NCBI RefSeq assembly: GCF_000265405.1
Contig: NC_018010.1
Span: forward strand, 3,555,501 to 3,619,500
DNA from: Belliella baltica DSM 15883
GTDB lineage: Bacteria; Bacteroidota; Bacteroidia; Cytophagales; Cyclobacteriaceae
DNA: 64,000 bases
Reading direction: 5' to 3'
Shown: piece by piece, positions 45,123 through 54,409 of the stretch
How positions within the stretch are numbered: the stretch's first letter is position 1
Layout of the letters: every line of letters starts with the position of its first letter
Made by a program: the position numbers and the translations under genes
The notes under the pieces: model-generated
What the model was told of the DNA's origin: nothing
The model's input: the letters and a program-made list of their open reading frames with translations, nothing else
Databases searched by the model: none

Positions 45123-46108
45123 TGGAACCAAAAACAATAAAAAAAATAGGTGTATTAACTTCAGGAGGAGATGCTCCTGGGATGAATGCAGCCATAAGAG
45201 CTACCGTGAGAGCAGGATTCTTTTATAACTTAGAAATGTACGGAATATACAGAGGTTATGAAGGAATGATTAATAATGAGATCAAAAAACTTGAAAGTAA
45301 AAATATTGCTCACATTTTGGAACGTGGCGGTACATTTCTCAAATCAGCAAGAAGTGCAGAATTCAGAACTTCTGAAGGAAGAAAAAAAGCCTATGAAAAC
45401 CTTCAAAAACATGGCATCGATGCTTTGGTGGTTATAGGAGGAGATGGCTCTTTGACAGGAGCTCATTTGTTTTTTCAAGAATTTGGAATTCCTGCAATCG
45501 GACTTCCGGGTACTATAGACAATGATTTGTCAGGTACAGACAGTACAATTGGCTTTGATACAGCTTGTAATACAGCCATTCAAGCAATTGATAAAATTAG
45601 AGATACTGCTACTTCTCATGATAGACTTTTCTTTGTAGAAGTAATGGGAAGAGATGCAGGCTTTATTGCTATCAATGCCGGAATTGGAAGTGCGGCGGCA
45701 GCAACTTTGATTCCAGAGAAGAAAATGCCCATTGAAAGGCTAGTAGAAAGGCTAAAAGCTAGGACAAAAGCATTAAAACAATCTAATATCGTGATTGTAG
45801 CTGAAGGAGGTAAAAGTGGTGGAGCAGCTGAAATAGCTACAAAAATCAAAAAGCTACTTCCTTATTACGATATCAAGGTCACAATTTTAGGGCATTTGCA
45901 ACGCGGTGGTTCACCAAGCTCATTTGACAGAGTCCTTGCAAGCAAACTTGGAGTAGCAGCCGTAGAGGGTCTAATGCAAGGTAAATATGATGTGATGGCA
46001 GGAGTAATTAACAATAAGATTGTCTTTACTCCTATTACCAAAGCTATAGTCGATGACAAAGAAGTAGATGAAGATGATTTTCGAATTGCAAAAATACTTT
46101 CAACCTAA
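45122..46108 (+). CDS. pfkA: 6-phosphofructokinase
   Basis: 328 aa, bacterial PfkA type. Phosphorylates fructose 6-phosphate to the 1,6-bisphosphate. Motifs GVLTSGGDAPGMNAAIR, GGDGSLTGA, PGTIDNDLSGTDSTIGFDTA with catalytic Asp, EVMGRDAGFIA and GHLQRGGSPS. The start overlaps the mgsA stop by one base; this coupling puts entry into lower glycolysis next to its methylglyoxal overflow route. Confidence 0.97.
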   Translation: MEPKTIKKIGVLTSGGDAPGMNAAIRATVRAGFFYNLEMYGIYRGYEGMINNEIKKLESKNIAHILERGGTFLKSARSAEFRTSEGRKKAYENLQKHGIDALVVIGGDGSLTGAHLFFQEFGIPAIGLPGTIDNDLSGTDSTIGFDTACNTAIQAIDKIRDTATSHDRLFFVEVMGRDAGFIAINAGIGSAAAATLIPEKKMPIERLVERLKARTKALKQSNIVIVAEGGKSGGAAEIATKIKKLLPYYDIKVTILGHLQRGGSPSSFDRVLASKLGVAAVEGLMQGKYDVMAGVINNKIVFTPITKAIVDDKEVDEDDFRIAKILST

Positions 46109-46111
46109 AAA

Positions 46112-46135
46112 AAGGAGGCACAGATTAGCCTCCTT
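46112..46135. terminator. Terminator between pfkA and the lipoprotein amylase gene
   Basis: AAGGAGGC / GCCTCCTT stem with an 8-base loop, A and T runs on either side; convergent genes. Confidence 0.8.
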
Positions 46136-46163
46136 ATTTTTTTAGAAAATCTATATTAGAACT

Positions 46164-47714
46164 TTATTTTTCAAGAATTATGGAGGCATATCCAGGCAGT
46201 CTTACAATATTATTTTCTAAAGATCCATTACCAAGAGAAAATAAAACAGCTTGAAAGGATTCAGGTACATTTATACTTTGTTCTTCTTGACCTAAATTAT
46301 GAATTACAAACAATTCTTGTCCTTCATACTTTCTAAGAAACGCCATTACAGGCTTTGATAAATCTTCACTATAAAATTCTAAATCACCAAGTGCTAATGC
46401 CCTATTTGTATTTCTTAATTTTATAATTTCCCTATAATGATTAAAATAACTGGTACTCATTGATTTTTGAATTGCAAGAGGAGTCACCACATCATCTTTA
46501 GAATATTCTGCATCTATCCATGTTGCCCTACCAGAATCATTTGCACGAATATCCCAAAGAAATGGTTCTCGAATATTTTCATCAGGTTTCTTTCCCATCA
46601 TTCCAATTTCTTCACCATAATATAGGTAAGGTGCACCCGGCATAGACATTAGAATAGTAACGGCCTGCTTCAATTTCTTTGGATTTTCATCCAAAGAATT
46701 TAGTAATCTTGGCTGATCATGATTAGATGAAAAAGTAGCATCTATAAATTCATCAGTAATATCTTTATAAAAATCTAAAATTTCTTTTTGCTTCCTGACC
46801 AATAGCATCCCATCCTCTTTCTTATAAGATTCTAAGAGGGTGTAATGAAAATCAAAATTAAATAAAGCTGGTAGTCCAGGTAAATAAGGAGCCACCACTT
46901 CTTTCATATCGTAAACTTCACCTACTAAGTAAACATCTGGCTTAATCTTAGTCATCTCACTTCTAAACTCTTTCCAAAACGCATGATTATCTTTTGGCCG
47001 ATCATCTGTATAAATATGCTTTGCAGCATCCAATCGAAACCCATCTACACCAACTTCCTCTAGCCAAAACCTTCCTATTTCATAGATTTCTTCTCTTACT
47101 TTCGGATTATCAAAATTCAAATCTGGCATTCCTCCAATAAAAAAGCCATAATAAAAATCCTCTCCATTTCCAGGGTCGTGCCACTGTCTGATATTATCAC
47201 TATCTAATGTTATCGTTTTCTTATTGATAAAGTCGGCTATAGTATCTTTTTGAGCCCAAACATAATAATCTCTGTAAGGATTATCTCTTCCTTTTTTTGA
47301 CTCTATAAACCAAGGATGCTCACTACTGGTATGATTAATAATCAAATCAATGACTACTTTGATATTTTTCTCATGTGCTGACTTTAACATATTTTTGAAG
47401 TCATCCATAGTTCCATAGTCAGGATGAATACCATTATAATCTGTGACATCATATTTGTGATAACTAGGTGATGGCATGATTGGCATAAACCAAATTGCAT
47501 TCGCTCCTAGCTCTTTAACATGGTCTAATTTTTTAGTCACGCCATTTATATCACCTATACCATCCCCATTGGAATCGTAAAAGGATTGAATAAATATTTC
47601 ATAAGTTATTCCTGCATGAGGCCAGTGATTCTCCACTTTACTATTTGAAGTTGTATCACAAGAGGTTAATATTGTCAAGACAGATAAAATGGGAGCTAGT
47701 AAATGTTTTTTCAT
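46164..47714 (-). CDS. Alpha-amylase family lipoprotein (GH13)
   Basis: 516 aa. Lipobox LTSC near residue 19, so membrane-anchored, probably periplasmic. GH13 (beta/alpha)8 barrel: GDINGVTKKLDHVKELGANA, nucleophile in GFRLDAAKHIY, acid/base in YLVGEVYD, third acid in FSSNHDQPR, and a C-terminal beta domain. Likely trims maltodextrins after import. It follows the fba gene on the same strand, but a terminator-like hairpin lies between. Confidence 0.92.
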   Translation of the reverse strand: MKKHLLAPILSVLTILTSCDTTSNSKVENHWPHAGITYEIFIQSFYDSNGDGIGDINGVTKKLDHVKELGANAIWFMPIMPSPSYHKYDVTDYNGIHPDYGTMDDFKNMLKSAHEKNIKVVIDLIINHTSSEHPWFIESKKGRDNPYRDYYVWAQKDTIADFINKKTITLDSDNIRQWHDPGNGEDFYYGFFIGGMPDLNFDNPKVREEIYEIGRFWLEEVGVDGFRLDAAKHIYTDDRPKDNHAFWKEFRSEMTKIKPDVYLVGEVYDMKEVVAPYLPGLPALFNFDFHYTLLESYKKEDGMLLVRKQKEILDFYKDITDEFIDATFSSNHDQPRLLNSLDENPKKLKQAVTILMSMPGAPYLYYGEEIGMMGKKPDENIREPFLWDIRANDSGRATWIDAEYSKDDVVTPLAIQKSMSTSYFNHYREIIKLRNTNRALALGDLEFYSEDLSKPVMAFLRKYEGQELFVIHNLGQEEQSINVPESFQAVLFSLGNGSLENNIVRLPGYASIILEK

Positions 47715-47733
47715 GGGTGATCAAATAAAAAAG

Positions 47734-47758
47734 AAAAAGTCACCTGTAAGTGACCTTT
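47734..47758 (-). terminator. Terminator after fba
   Basis: On the minus strand AAAGGTCAC / GTGACTTTTT forms a stem with a 6-base loop and a long T-rich tail, between the fba stop (47783) and the amylase start (47714). Confidence 0.7.
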
Positions 47759-47782
47759 TCTCATTGAGGCAAGTAATTTTTC

Positions 47783-48844
47783 TTAATTTCTATTGACAGC
47801 ATTAAGCATATCAAAAGCAACTTCTAATCTTTTCACAAAATTTTCTTCTCCCTTTCTCATCCAAGCTCTAGGGTCATAGAATTTCTTGTTCGGACTATCA
47901 GGGCCATTTGGGTTTCCTAGTTGAGTCTGTAAGAAGCCTTCATTGCTTTGGTAGTACTTTAGAACACCTTCCCAGAATGCCCACTGCATATCTGTATCAA
48001 TATTCATTTTAATGGAACCATAGCTATTTGCCTCTCTTATTTCTTCTACTGTAGAACCAGATCCTCCATGGAATACAAAAAATAATGGCTTACCTGAAGT
48101 TCCATATTTTTGATTGATATAATCTTGAGAGTTTTTCAAAATTACAGGTTTCAAACTTACATTTCCTGGCTTATAGACACCGTGAACATTCCCAAAAGCA
48201 GCAGCCACTGTAAATAAGTCTCCTACTTGCTTTAGATTTTCATAAGCGTAAGCTACTTCTTCAGGTTGCGTATATAATTTTGAACTATCAATATCTGTAT
48301 TATCTACACCATCTTCTTCTCCTCCTGTAACACCAAGTTCTATTTCTATAGCCATCTGAAGTTTATTGAACTCTCTAAAGTATTTCACAGAAGTTTCAAC
48401 ATTCTCTTCTAGAGTTTCTTCTGAAAGATCGAGCATGTGAGAACTGTAAAGCGGTCTTTTAAAAGCATCATAATATGCTTTTCCCTCAGCCAACATACCA
48501 TCAATCCATGGTAATAATTTTTTGGCTGCATGGTCTGTATGTAAAATTACCGGCACACCGTAAGCTTCAGCCATTTTATGAACATGCAAGGCACCAGAAA
48601 TGGCTCCTACTACGCTTGCTTGTTGTTTATCATTAGGAAGAGATTTACCTGCATAAAACTGTGCACCTCCATTAGAAAATTGAATAATTACAGGGGAATT
48701 AACTTTTTTAGCTGTTTCCAAAACACCATTGATCGTACTCGTATTGATTACGTTGACTGCAGGAAGTGCAAATTCACTTTCCTTGGCATATTCTAAAAGA
48801 TCCTTTAGTTCTTCACCGTACTTTACTCCTGGTTTGAATTTCAT
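47783..48844 (-). CDS. fbaA: Class II fructose-bisphosphate aldolase
   Basis: 353 aa, zinc-dependent. Cleaves fructose 1,6-bisphosphate to the two triose phosphates. Metal and catalytic motifs VILHTDHAAKKLLPW, GVTGGEEDGVDN, FVFHGGSGSTVEEI (phosphate loop and zinc His) and KMNIDTDMQWA. Length fits the class IIA, E. coli FbaA type. Placed 21 bases downstream of the secreted amylase gene, so probably on its transcript, which is an unusual companion. Confidence 0.96.
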   Translation of the reverse strand: MKFKPGVKYGEELKDLLEYAKESEFALPAVNVINTSTINGVLETAKKVNSPVIIQFSNGGAQFYAGKSLPNDKQQASVVGAISGALHVHKMAEAYGVPVILHTDHAAKKLLPWIDGMLAEGKAYYDAFKRPLYSSHMLDLSEETLEENVETSVKYFREFNKLQMAIEIELGVTGGEEDGVDNTDIDSSKLYTQPEEVAYAYENLKQVGDLFTVAAAFGNVHGVYKPGNVSLKPVILKNSQDYINQKYGTSGKPLFFVFHGGSGSTVEEIREANSYGSIKMNIDTDMQWAFWEGVLKYYQSNEGFLQTQLGNPNGPDSPNKKFYDPRAWMRKGEENFVKRLEVAFDMLNAVNRN

Positions 48845-48865
48845 GTTGTTGATTTAATGGTTTGA

Positions 48866-51661
48866 TTATTTCTTTATAAACCGTTTTCTTACTAATTGAC
48901 GGTTGTCATTTAGCTCAAAGATATAAAGACCTGCCTTAAAATCCTTTATTTCTAACTCTAAATTATTACTTACTCCAGATTCTTCCCCTTCCAATAACAC
49001 TCTCCCTGTTAGATCTAAAACCCTATAATTGAATTGATTGAATCCATTAGGCATAGAAATATTCAGCATATCACTGCTTGGGTTGGGATAAATTTTAAAG
49101 GCTAAATCATCAATATTTTCTTCCTCAACAGAGGTTATAATATCTTCTAAAATCTGTCCTTCTGGCATAGGAAGCTTTTGATTTGTATATAAAACAAATT
49201 GATTTCCTCTCAATCGTTGTGTGATAGAATTAGAAGTTAAATTAATTTCTTCTCCAGTAAAATAGTTGTACCAAGTACCAGTGCTAGGGAAAGTTAGTGA
49301 TGCATTATTTACATCCGTCAACCCAAAATTTCCATAAAGAACAACACTCAGATCTCCTTCTTCAACTTTTATAGATTTTACTACTTGGGTTAAGGATAAA
49401 GTTGCTTCATCTGGTTCATTGAAAAAATTGTAATCATTTTTCAATTGAATCATAGCTCGATAAAGATTGAACAGCCTTTGTCTTTCTGGATTATCAAGGT
49501 AATTCCATCGTGTAGGTTTCACACCGAGACGATCATTATTCAATTCTAAATCATAGCCAAATTCTTCAAATTGCCAAAGCATTTTTGGACCTGGAATTGC
49601 AAAAAAGAAAGTAGCCATTAATTGATTTCTATTTGTAGCATGATTCAACTCTCTAATATCTATAGGTGACCTTTGACCATAATTTATAGATTCCCACATG
49701 GTTCGTTCTTCATCTTGACTTTCCATATAAGTGACCAGGTTACTTTGCTCCCAGCCTCTGGTTTTATAATAACCCCAATCGAAATTTCTATTTTCACCTT
49801 TGGCCATAGCACGGAAATCACCATTCATATTGCCCCAAAACATCAACCCATAATTAGCCAGCTCAGTTTCTTCCGAATTATCTGCAAAATGTTCTAAAAT
49901 CACATAGGCATCTGGAAAATCCTTTTTGATATTGTCATAGATGTTCTTCCAGATGGCAATTCTAGATTCATCTCGCTGACTCCAAAAACTCACATTGTCT
50001 CCTGAGTTGACCTGCGTGAAACCTTTACTCAAATCAAATCGATAACCATCAAATTTATATTCTGACAACCAATAGTGATTCACTGTATCTACAAAAGCCT
50101 TGGTATACTCACTTTCATGATTGAAATCATAGCCCACATTAAATGGGTGTCTTGCTACTCTATTGAACCAAGGGTTATCCTCAGTCGGAGCTCCATAATC
50201 TCCATCATTGTATAATCTTACCATAGGATTTTGACCAAAAGCATGGTTGAGAACCATGTCAAGGATCACTACCATATCTCTTTTATGCGCCTCATCTATT
50301 AGTTCTTTAAGGTCATTTTTGGGACCATAAACCTTGTCTGCGGCAAAGAAAAATGATGGATTATAACCCCAAGATAAGTTTCCTTCAAACTCCTTGATGG
50401 GCATCAATTCAATCGCATTGATCCCTAAATCTTTCAAATAATCAAGACGCTCTGTTACTGCCTTGTAAGTCCTCCTATCATCAAAATCTCTAACCAAAAG
50501 TTCATAAACGACCAACTCCTCTGGTTTGGGTTTATTGTAATCTAAGTACTTCCATTCATAAGGCTGCTGTGCTGTTTGTAGATAAGAAGCCTGAAATTCA
50601 GTCTTTCCTTGAGGGTAAGGTTTTAATTCTGGATATCTATTCTGATCGATTATTTCCTGATCATTAAATGGATCAGAAGTCTTATCAGCATAAGGGTCTC
50701 CAATTCTAATACTCCCATCTACTAGATATTGAAAAATATACTCTTCTCCTGGATTAAGATCGGTAATTCTAAGCCAAAACATTTCTTTGTTTGTTGTTTG
50801 AAACATTTGATAGCTAGGTAGAATTTGCCAGTCATTGAAGTCCCCAATTACAAAAACATTCTTCTTCTTAGGAGCTTCAAGCACCAAAATCACCTCTGTA
50901 TCCGAAATGTAATTGATTCCTTTTCTTACTCCTTCAGGTAACTCCGCTTGTGGACTTTGTCCTACTACATTTATAGATATATCGGCTGTTGCTTCTTGGT
51001 CACCAGAAATTGCTTTAGCTTGAATCTCAAAAACTCCTTCCGTAGTTGCATTAAAAGTGTAATCCAAAGTTTCAGATTCCAAAGAAGAAGCTACCTCGGA
51101 GTTGTTGATTGTTATACTCAAATTCGAAGCTTCAGAAGCTACAATTGAAATTTCTTGACTCTCTCCAATTTCTAACAACATGGAAGAAGTCAAGGGATTC
51201 GTAAAGCTTACATCAAATCCCTGACTAAGATTTACAAAAAAATCACCATTGGTAGCAGTTTTACCCTCTCTATTCCCTGTAGCATTTCTAAAAACCATCC
51301 CTAAACGGAAGACAGTCTGGTCTCCAGAAATTTCAAAAAGTTCATTGGGGGTCAGTTCCCATTCCCATAAATCAGACTCCCCTTCTACCTTAGACATTCT
51401 TGCATCTGGATTGGCAGTACCCCATTCAAATGGGACAATTGACCAAGTTGTAGAAGTTGGACCTTGAGTGACGGCTCCTATATGAATATACACAGGGTCT
51501 TCTCCGACTAAACCTGATGATCCCTGAGTTGCATCATAGATAATTTTTACTTTTTGATCTGCTCTAGGAAAACCGGGTTGGGTAGTAACTTGCGCGATTG
51601 CCGAACTAGAAAAAAATAAAAGTACGAGTAAATAAATGGATATGGTAATTCTGGATTTCAT
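48866..51661 (-). CDS. Secreted multidomain alpha-amylase with T9SS type A sorting domain
   Basis: 931 aa. Signal peptide (VLLFFSSSAIAQ), a beta-sandwich N-terminal part (about 25-235), an E-set/CBM48-like domain (VFVIGDFNDWQ... FQYLVDG), then a GH13 barrel: GINAIELMPIKEFEGNLSWG, nucleophile GYRFDLSKG, acid/base VILEHFAD, third acid YMESQDEER. The C-terminus (FKIYPNPSSDMLNISMPNG ... GLYIFELNDN) is a type A T9SS signal, so the enzyme is exported across the outer membrane and likely held on the surface or released. Degrades starch outside the cell. Confidence 0.93.
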   Translation of the reverse strand: MKSRITISIYLLVLLFFSSSAIAQVTTQPGFPRADQKVKIIYDATQGSSGLVGEDPVYIHIGAVTQGPTSTTWSIVPFEWGTANPDARMSKVEGESDLWEWELTPNELFEISGDQTVFRLGMVFRNATGNREGKTATNGDFFVNLSQGFDVSFTNPLTSSMLLEIGESQEISIVASEASNLSITINNSEVASSLESETLDYTFNATTEGVFEIQAKAISGDQEATADISINVVGQSPQAELPEGVRKGINYISDTEVILVLEAPKKKNVFVIGDFNDWQILPSYQMFQTTNKEMFWLRITDLNPGEEYIFQYLVDGSIRIGDPYADKTSDPFNDQEIIDQNRYPELKPYPQGKTEFQASYLQTAQQPYEWKYLDYNKPKPEELVVYELLVRDFDDRRTYKAVTERLDYLKDLGINAIELMPIKEFEGNLSWGYNPSFFFAADKVYGPKNDLKELIDEAHKRDMVVILDMVLNHAFGQNPMVRLYNDGDYGAPTEDNPWFNRVARHPFNVGYDFNHESEYTKAFVDTVNHYWLSEYKFDGYRFDLSKGFTQVNSGDNVSFWSQRDESRIAIWKNIYDNIKKDFPDAYVILEHFADNSEETELANYGLMFWGNMNGDFRAMAKGENRNFDWGYYKTRGWEQSNLVTYMESQDEERTMWESINYGQRSPIDIRELNHATNRNQLMATFFFAIPGPKMLWQFEEFGYDLELNNDRLGVKPTRWNYLDNPERQRLFNLYRAMIQLKNDYNFFNEPDEATLSLTQVVKSIKVEEGDLSVVLYGNFGLTDVNNASLTFPSTGTWYNYFTGEEINLTSNSITQRLRGNQFVLYTNQKLPMPEGQILEDIITSVEEENIDDLAFKIYPNPSSDMLNISMPNGFNQFNYRVLDLTGRVLLEGEESGVSNNLELEIKDFKAGLYIFELNDNRQLVRKRFIKK

Positions 51662-51719
51662 CTTGAAAGTAGATAATATTTGTGTCAGGACTTTGGACGC
51701 CTGATTTAATTAAAAGAAG

Positions 51720-51747
51720 AAAAGTACCGGCTAAAACCGATACTTTT
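51720..51747 (-). terminator. Terminator after the SusE-like gene
   Basis: AAAAGTACCGG / CCGATACTTTT (one wobble pair), 6-base loop, T-rich on the minus-strand side. Separates the SusE-like gene from the amylase gene. Confidence 0.7.
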
Positions 51748-51765
51748 CTTAAAAATTAATATGTA

Positions 51766-52818
51766 TTAGTTTTTAGTAACAGAGTATCTAATTTCCCAAG
51801 GAGTTTTCAAGTCAAACGTTATAGTATAATTACCAGCCTCAGCAATTGGAATATCAGCGCCGTCATTATTAAACCCAGCAACACCTTCCTCCGAACTCAT
51901 CCCATAATTCATATCCCATGTTTGAGTTCTAAATTTAAACGCTCCAGGAACTAAATCGATTGTTATTTTTAATATATTCTCATCTCTATCGAAAGTCATA
52001 GGTGTCTCTGTATCCCATCCACCTGGAGTAGCATCACCGATGATCCCCCAAATACCTACTCTTTCCAATTCATAAGTCAAATCATTTAGGTCCACTTTAA
52101 CACTGTATGTCCCATACTGATTTTGAGGAATTAATAAATCAGCACCTTTTTCTACTAAAGTTCCAGCTGCATCACCTCTACCAAAATCTGGGAACTCATC
52201 CCAAGCTGGACCAGTAATAAACTTAAATGCACCAGATCCTGAAAGTATATGAACAAAACCTTCATAAACATCGTCAGAGCTTTCCGAATAGATGATAGTA
52301 TTATCATTATCTGGGTTCCAGCCTTGATATTCACCCGGAACTCTTAAAAATGGTAATTCAACTTCTGTCGAATATGGAGTAACTGAGATGGAAACCCCTT
52401 CCCCAGTAATCGCTGGTAATCCTGTTCTTGATGGCGTAGCGTTTACTCTAAATTCTAAATTACCTGGCTCACCAGCCACTAAGCCTTTTGCAATCGCTCT
52501 TCTATTTAGATCATCAACTTTTACTTCTACAGTAGTGGTTGTAGAAGAACCTATCCCAACAGGTGCAGCAAAGTTATTTCCAACAGCATCTACTTGAATC
52601 TCATAGGTGGTTTCAGACACACTCACACCAAAATCAGCTGAATTCAAATTAAATACAATAAAATCATCTGCATCATCAATGCTCAAGACTAAATTCGAAG
52701 GCACACCTGATAATGTAGCTCCAGTTTGCTCAATAATTCTAGGTTGCTCAAGAGGCTCACATGACCAAATAAGTGGTAGTGCAAAGACTACAAATAGAAG
52801 TTTACTAAATACTTTCAT
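51766..52818 (-). CDS. SusE-like outer-membrane starch-binding lipoprotein
   Basis: 350 aa. Signal peptide with lipobox PLIWSC. N-terminal SusE-type Ig-like domain (about 35-150), followed by two starch-binding domains of the SusE/SusF type: YQGWNPDNDNTIIYS... FKFITGPAWDEFPDFG, and WGIIGDATPGGWDTETPM... FKFRTQTWDMNYG. Binds maltodextrins at the surface to pass to a SusCD importer. Unusually there is no susC or susD next to it: the LacI gene lies upstream and the amylase downstream. Confidence 0.9.
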   Translation of the reverse strand: MKVFSKLLFVVFALPLIWSCEPLEQPRIIEQTGATLSGVPSNLVLSIDDADDFIVFNLNSADFGVSVSETTYEIQVDAVGNNFAAPVGIGSSTTTTVEVKVDDLNRRAIAKGLVAGEPGNLEFRVNATPSRTGLPAITGEGVSISVTPYSTEVELPFLRVPGEYQGWNPDNDNTIIYSESSDDVYEGFVHILSGSGAFKFITGPAWDEFPDFGRGDAAGTLVEKGADLLIPQNQYGTYSVKVDLNDLTYELERVGIWGIIGDATPGGWDTETPMTFDRDENILKITIDLVPGAFKFRTQTWDMNYGMSSEEGVAGFNNDGADIPIAEAGNYTITFDLKTPWEIRYSVTKN

Positions 52819-53007
52819 AATGATAAATTTTGGTATAGATTGTTAATTCGATAATAATGTTTTTTTAATATTTTTACTTATTTTATTAATACCATGAATT
52901 AGATTTCAACTTAAACTAAAAATAAGTCATGATAGATATATATCTATATTAAATAATCATGCTTACCTAAGCAAGTCTTTAATGAATAAAATAATTAAAA
53001 AATATTG

Positions 53008-53033
53008 TGCAAACGTCGCCGCAATCGTTTGCA
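53008..53033. promoter_or_regulatory. Tandem LacI-family operator between the SusE-like gene and lacI-type gene
   Basis: Half-sites TGCAAACG (53008-53015) and CGTTTGCA (53026-53033) face each other. The right part CGCAATCGTTTGCA matches 12 of 14 bases of the ideal palindrome TGCAAACGTTTGCA. Lies in the 348-base divergent region, which holds no gene and is otherwise very AT-rich. Confidence 0.65.
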
Positions 53034-53166
53034 TAAAATAAAAATCAAGAAGTTATCAATGCTTAAAACTCTTCAATTTGAAAAAATTCAAATTTTATAT
53101 CTGTATCAAAAAACCTTTTTGAAGGAAATTCTCTTATCTTTAAATTCTTAGAATAATATAATTTTT

Positions 53167-54195
53167 ATGAAATTAGGACAAGTAACAATAAAAGACATCG
53201 CTCGTGAGCTAAACGTATCAACTTCAACTGTTTCTAGAGCTCTCAAAGACTACCCAGGTATCAGTGATGACACCAAAAAAAAGGTAAAAGACTTAGCCGA
53301 AAAACTTAATTACAGACCAAATGCTGTTGCTCTAAGTTTAAGGAAAAGCAAATCGTTTACGATTGGGGTGATTATTCCTGAGGTGGTACACTTTTTTTTC
53401 TCCACAGTAATCAGTGGTATTGAAGAAGTAGCATATGCAAATGGATATAATGTTATTCTTTGCCAAACAAATGAAAAATTACAAAGAGAGTTGAGCAGCA
53501 TTGAAACAATGCTTGATAATCAGATTGACGGTCTTTTGGTAAGTTTCTCAAAAGAAACTGAAAATTTTGATCATTTCACCAGATTGATGAATCAAAACTT
53601 CCCTATTGTATTTTTTGATCGAGTTCCTGATATTGAAAATACAGTGAATGTAACTGTAAATGATTTTAATGGAGCTTACGAAGCAACTAAGCACCTTGTT
53701 GATCAAGGATACAAAAAAATCATCCACTTAGCTGGGCCAAAAACGCTTACTATCAGTAAGAAAAGAATTGATGGATACAAAGCAGCACTTCAAGACCATC
53801 ATTTAAAACAAAAACCTGATTGGATAATTCCCTGTCCTATTGGAACACAGCAAGAGAGTTACGAAATTACAAAATCAATTTTTAAAAATAATAAAGAACT
53901 TCCTGATGGTATTTTTGCAAGTAATGACATCGCAGCAGCAGGCGCCATGATGGCTGTAAAAGAACTAGGCTTGAAAGTACCCGAAGATGTAGGCATTGTT
54001 GGTTTTTCGAATTGGCAATTTTCTTCTATGATTGACCCCCCTTTATCTAGTGTAGCACAACCTGGTTTTGAAATGGGAGAAAAAGCGACTGAAATACTTT
54101 TAGAAATAATCGAAAAGAAAAAAGAAGCCAACTGGGAACCTAAAACAATTGTTTTAGAGACTGAACTACTCGTAAGGAAATCTTCAAAAAAATAA
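53167..54195 (+). CDS. LacI-family transcriptional regulator of the starch/maltose genes
   Basis: 342 aa. N-terminal HTH VTIKDIARELNVSTSTVSRAL (about 6-26) with hinge NYRPNAVALSLR, then a periplasmic-binding-protein-like effector domain (IGVIIPEVVHFFFSTVISGIEEVA, FDRVPDIE, ASNDIAAAGAM). Probably binds a maltodextrin-derived ligand and controls the divergent SusE side and the downstream GH31-transporter genes through the TGCAAACGTTTGCA-like sites on both sides of the gene. Confidence 0.95.
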   Translation: MKLGQVTIKDIARELNVSTSTVSRALKDYPGISDDTKKKVKDLAEKLNYRPNAVALSLRKSKSFTIGVIIPEVVHFFFSTVISGIEEVAYANGYNVILCQTNEKLQRELSSIETMLDNQIDGLLVSFSKETENFDHFTRLMNQNFPIVFFDRVPDIENTVNVTVNDFNGAYEATKHLVDQGYKKIIHLAGPKTLTISKKRIDGYKAALQDHHLKQKPDWIIPCPIGTQQESYEITKSIFKNNKELPDGIFASNDIAAAGAMMAVKELGLKVPEDVGIVGFSNWQFSSMIDPPLSSVAQPGFEMGEKATEILLEIIEKKKEANWEPKTIVLETELLVRKSSKK

Positions 54196-54230
54196 TTCAA
54201 TAAAATTTGAAGCATTTTTAAAGGTATTTA

Positions 54231-54244
54231 TGCAAACGTTTGAA
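54231..54244. promoter_or_regulatory. LacI-family operator upstream of the GH31 gene
   Basis: TGCAAACGTTTGAA contains the perfect palindrome CAAACGTTTG and is nearly identical to the sites at 53008-53033. It lies 166 bases ahead of the GH31 start. Confidence 0.7.
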
Positions 54245-54297
54245 TAGGTCTTGGTTCAAAAAAAACAAAGATTTTTCCACTCTTTTAGAAGATTATT

Positions 54298-54405
54298 GTG
54301 CTATCAGACCATATCAAGCAATTTTTTACTTTAATTTTACTTTCTAATTTAGCTTTAGGACAAAAAAGCCGAATGCTAATTCAAGCATTCCAAAAACAAC
54401 TTTGA
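54298..54405 (+). pseudogene. Possible signal-peptide remnant or leader ORF before the GH31 gene
   Basis: A 35-codon frame from GTG 54298 to TGA 54405 reads DHIKQFFTLILLSNLALGQKS and then a short tail. This looks like a Bacteroidetes secretion signal (hydrophobic core, then A.GQ), but it stops after the signal. It ends 4 bases before the GH31 ATG. It may be the 5' scrap of a deleted secreted enzyme, or chance. Confidence 0.35.
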
Positions 54406-54409
54406 TTCA

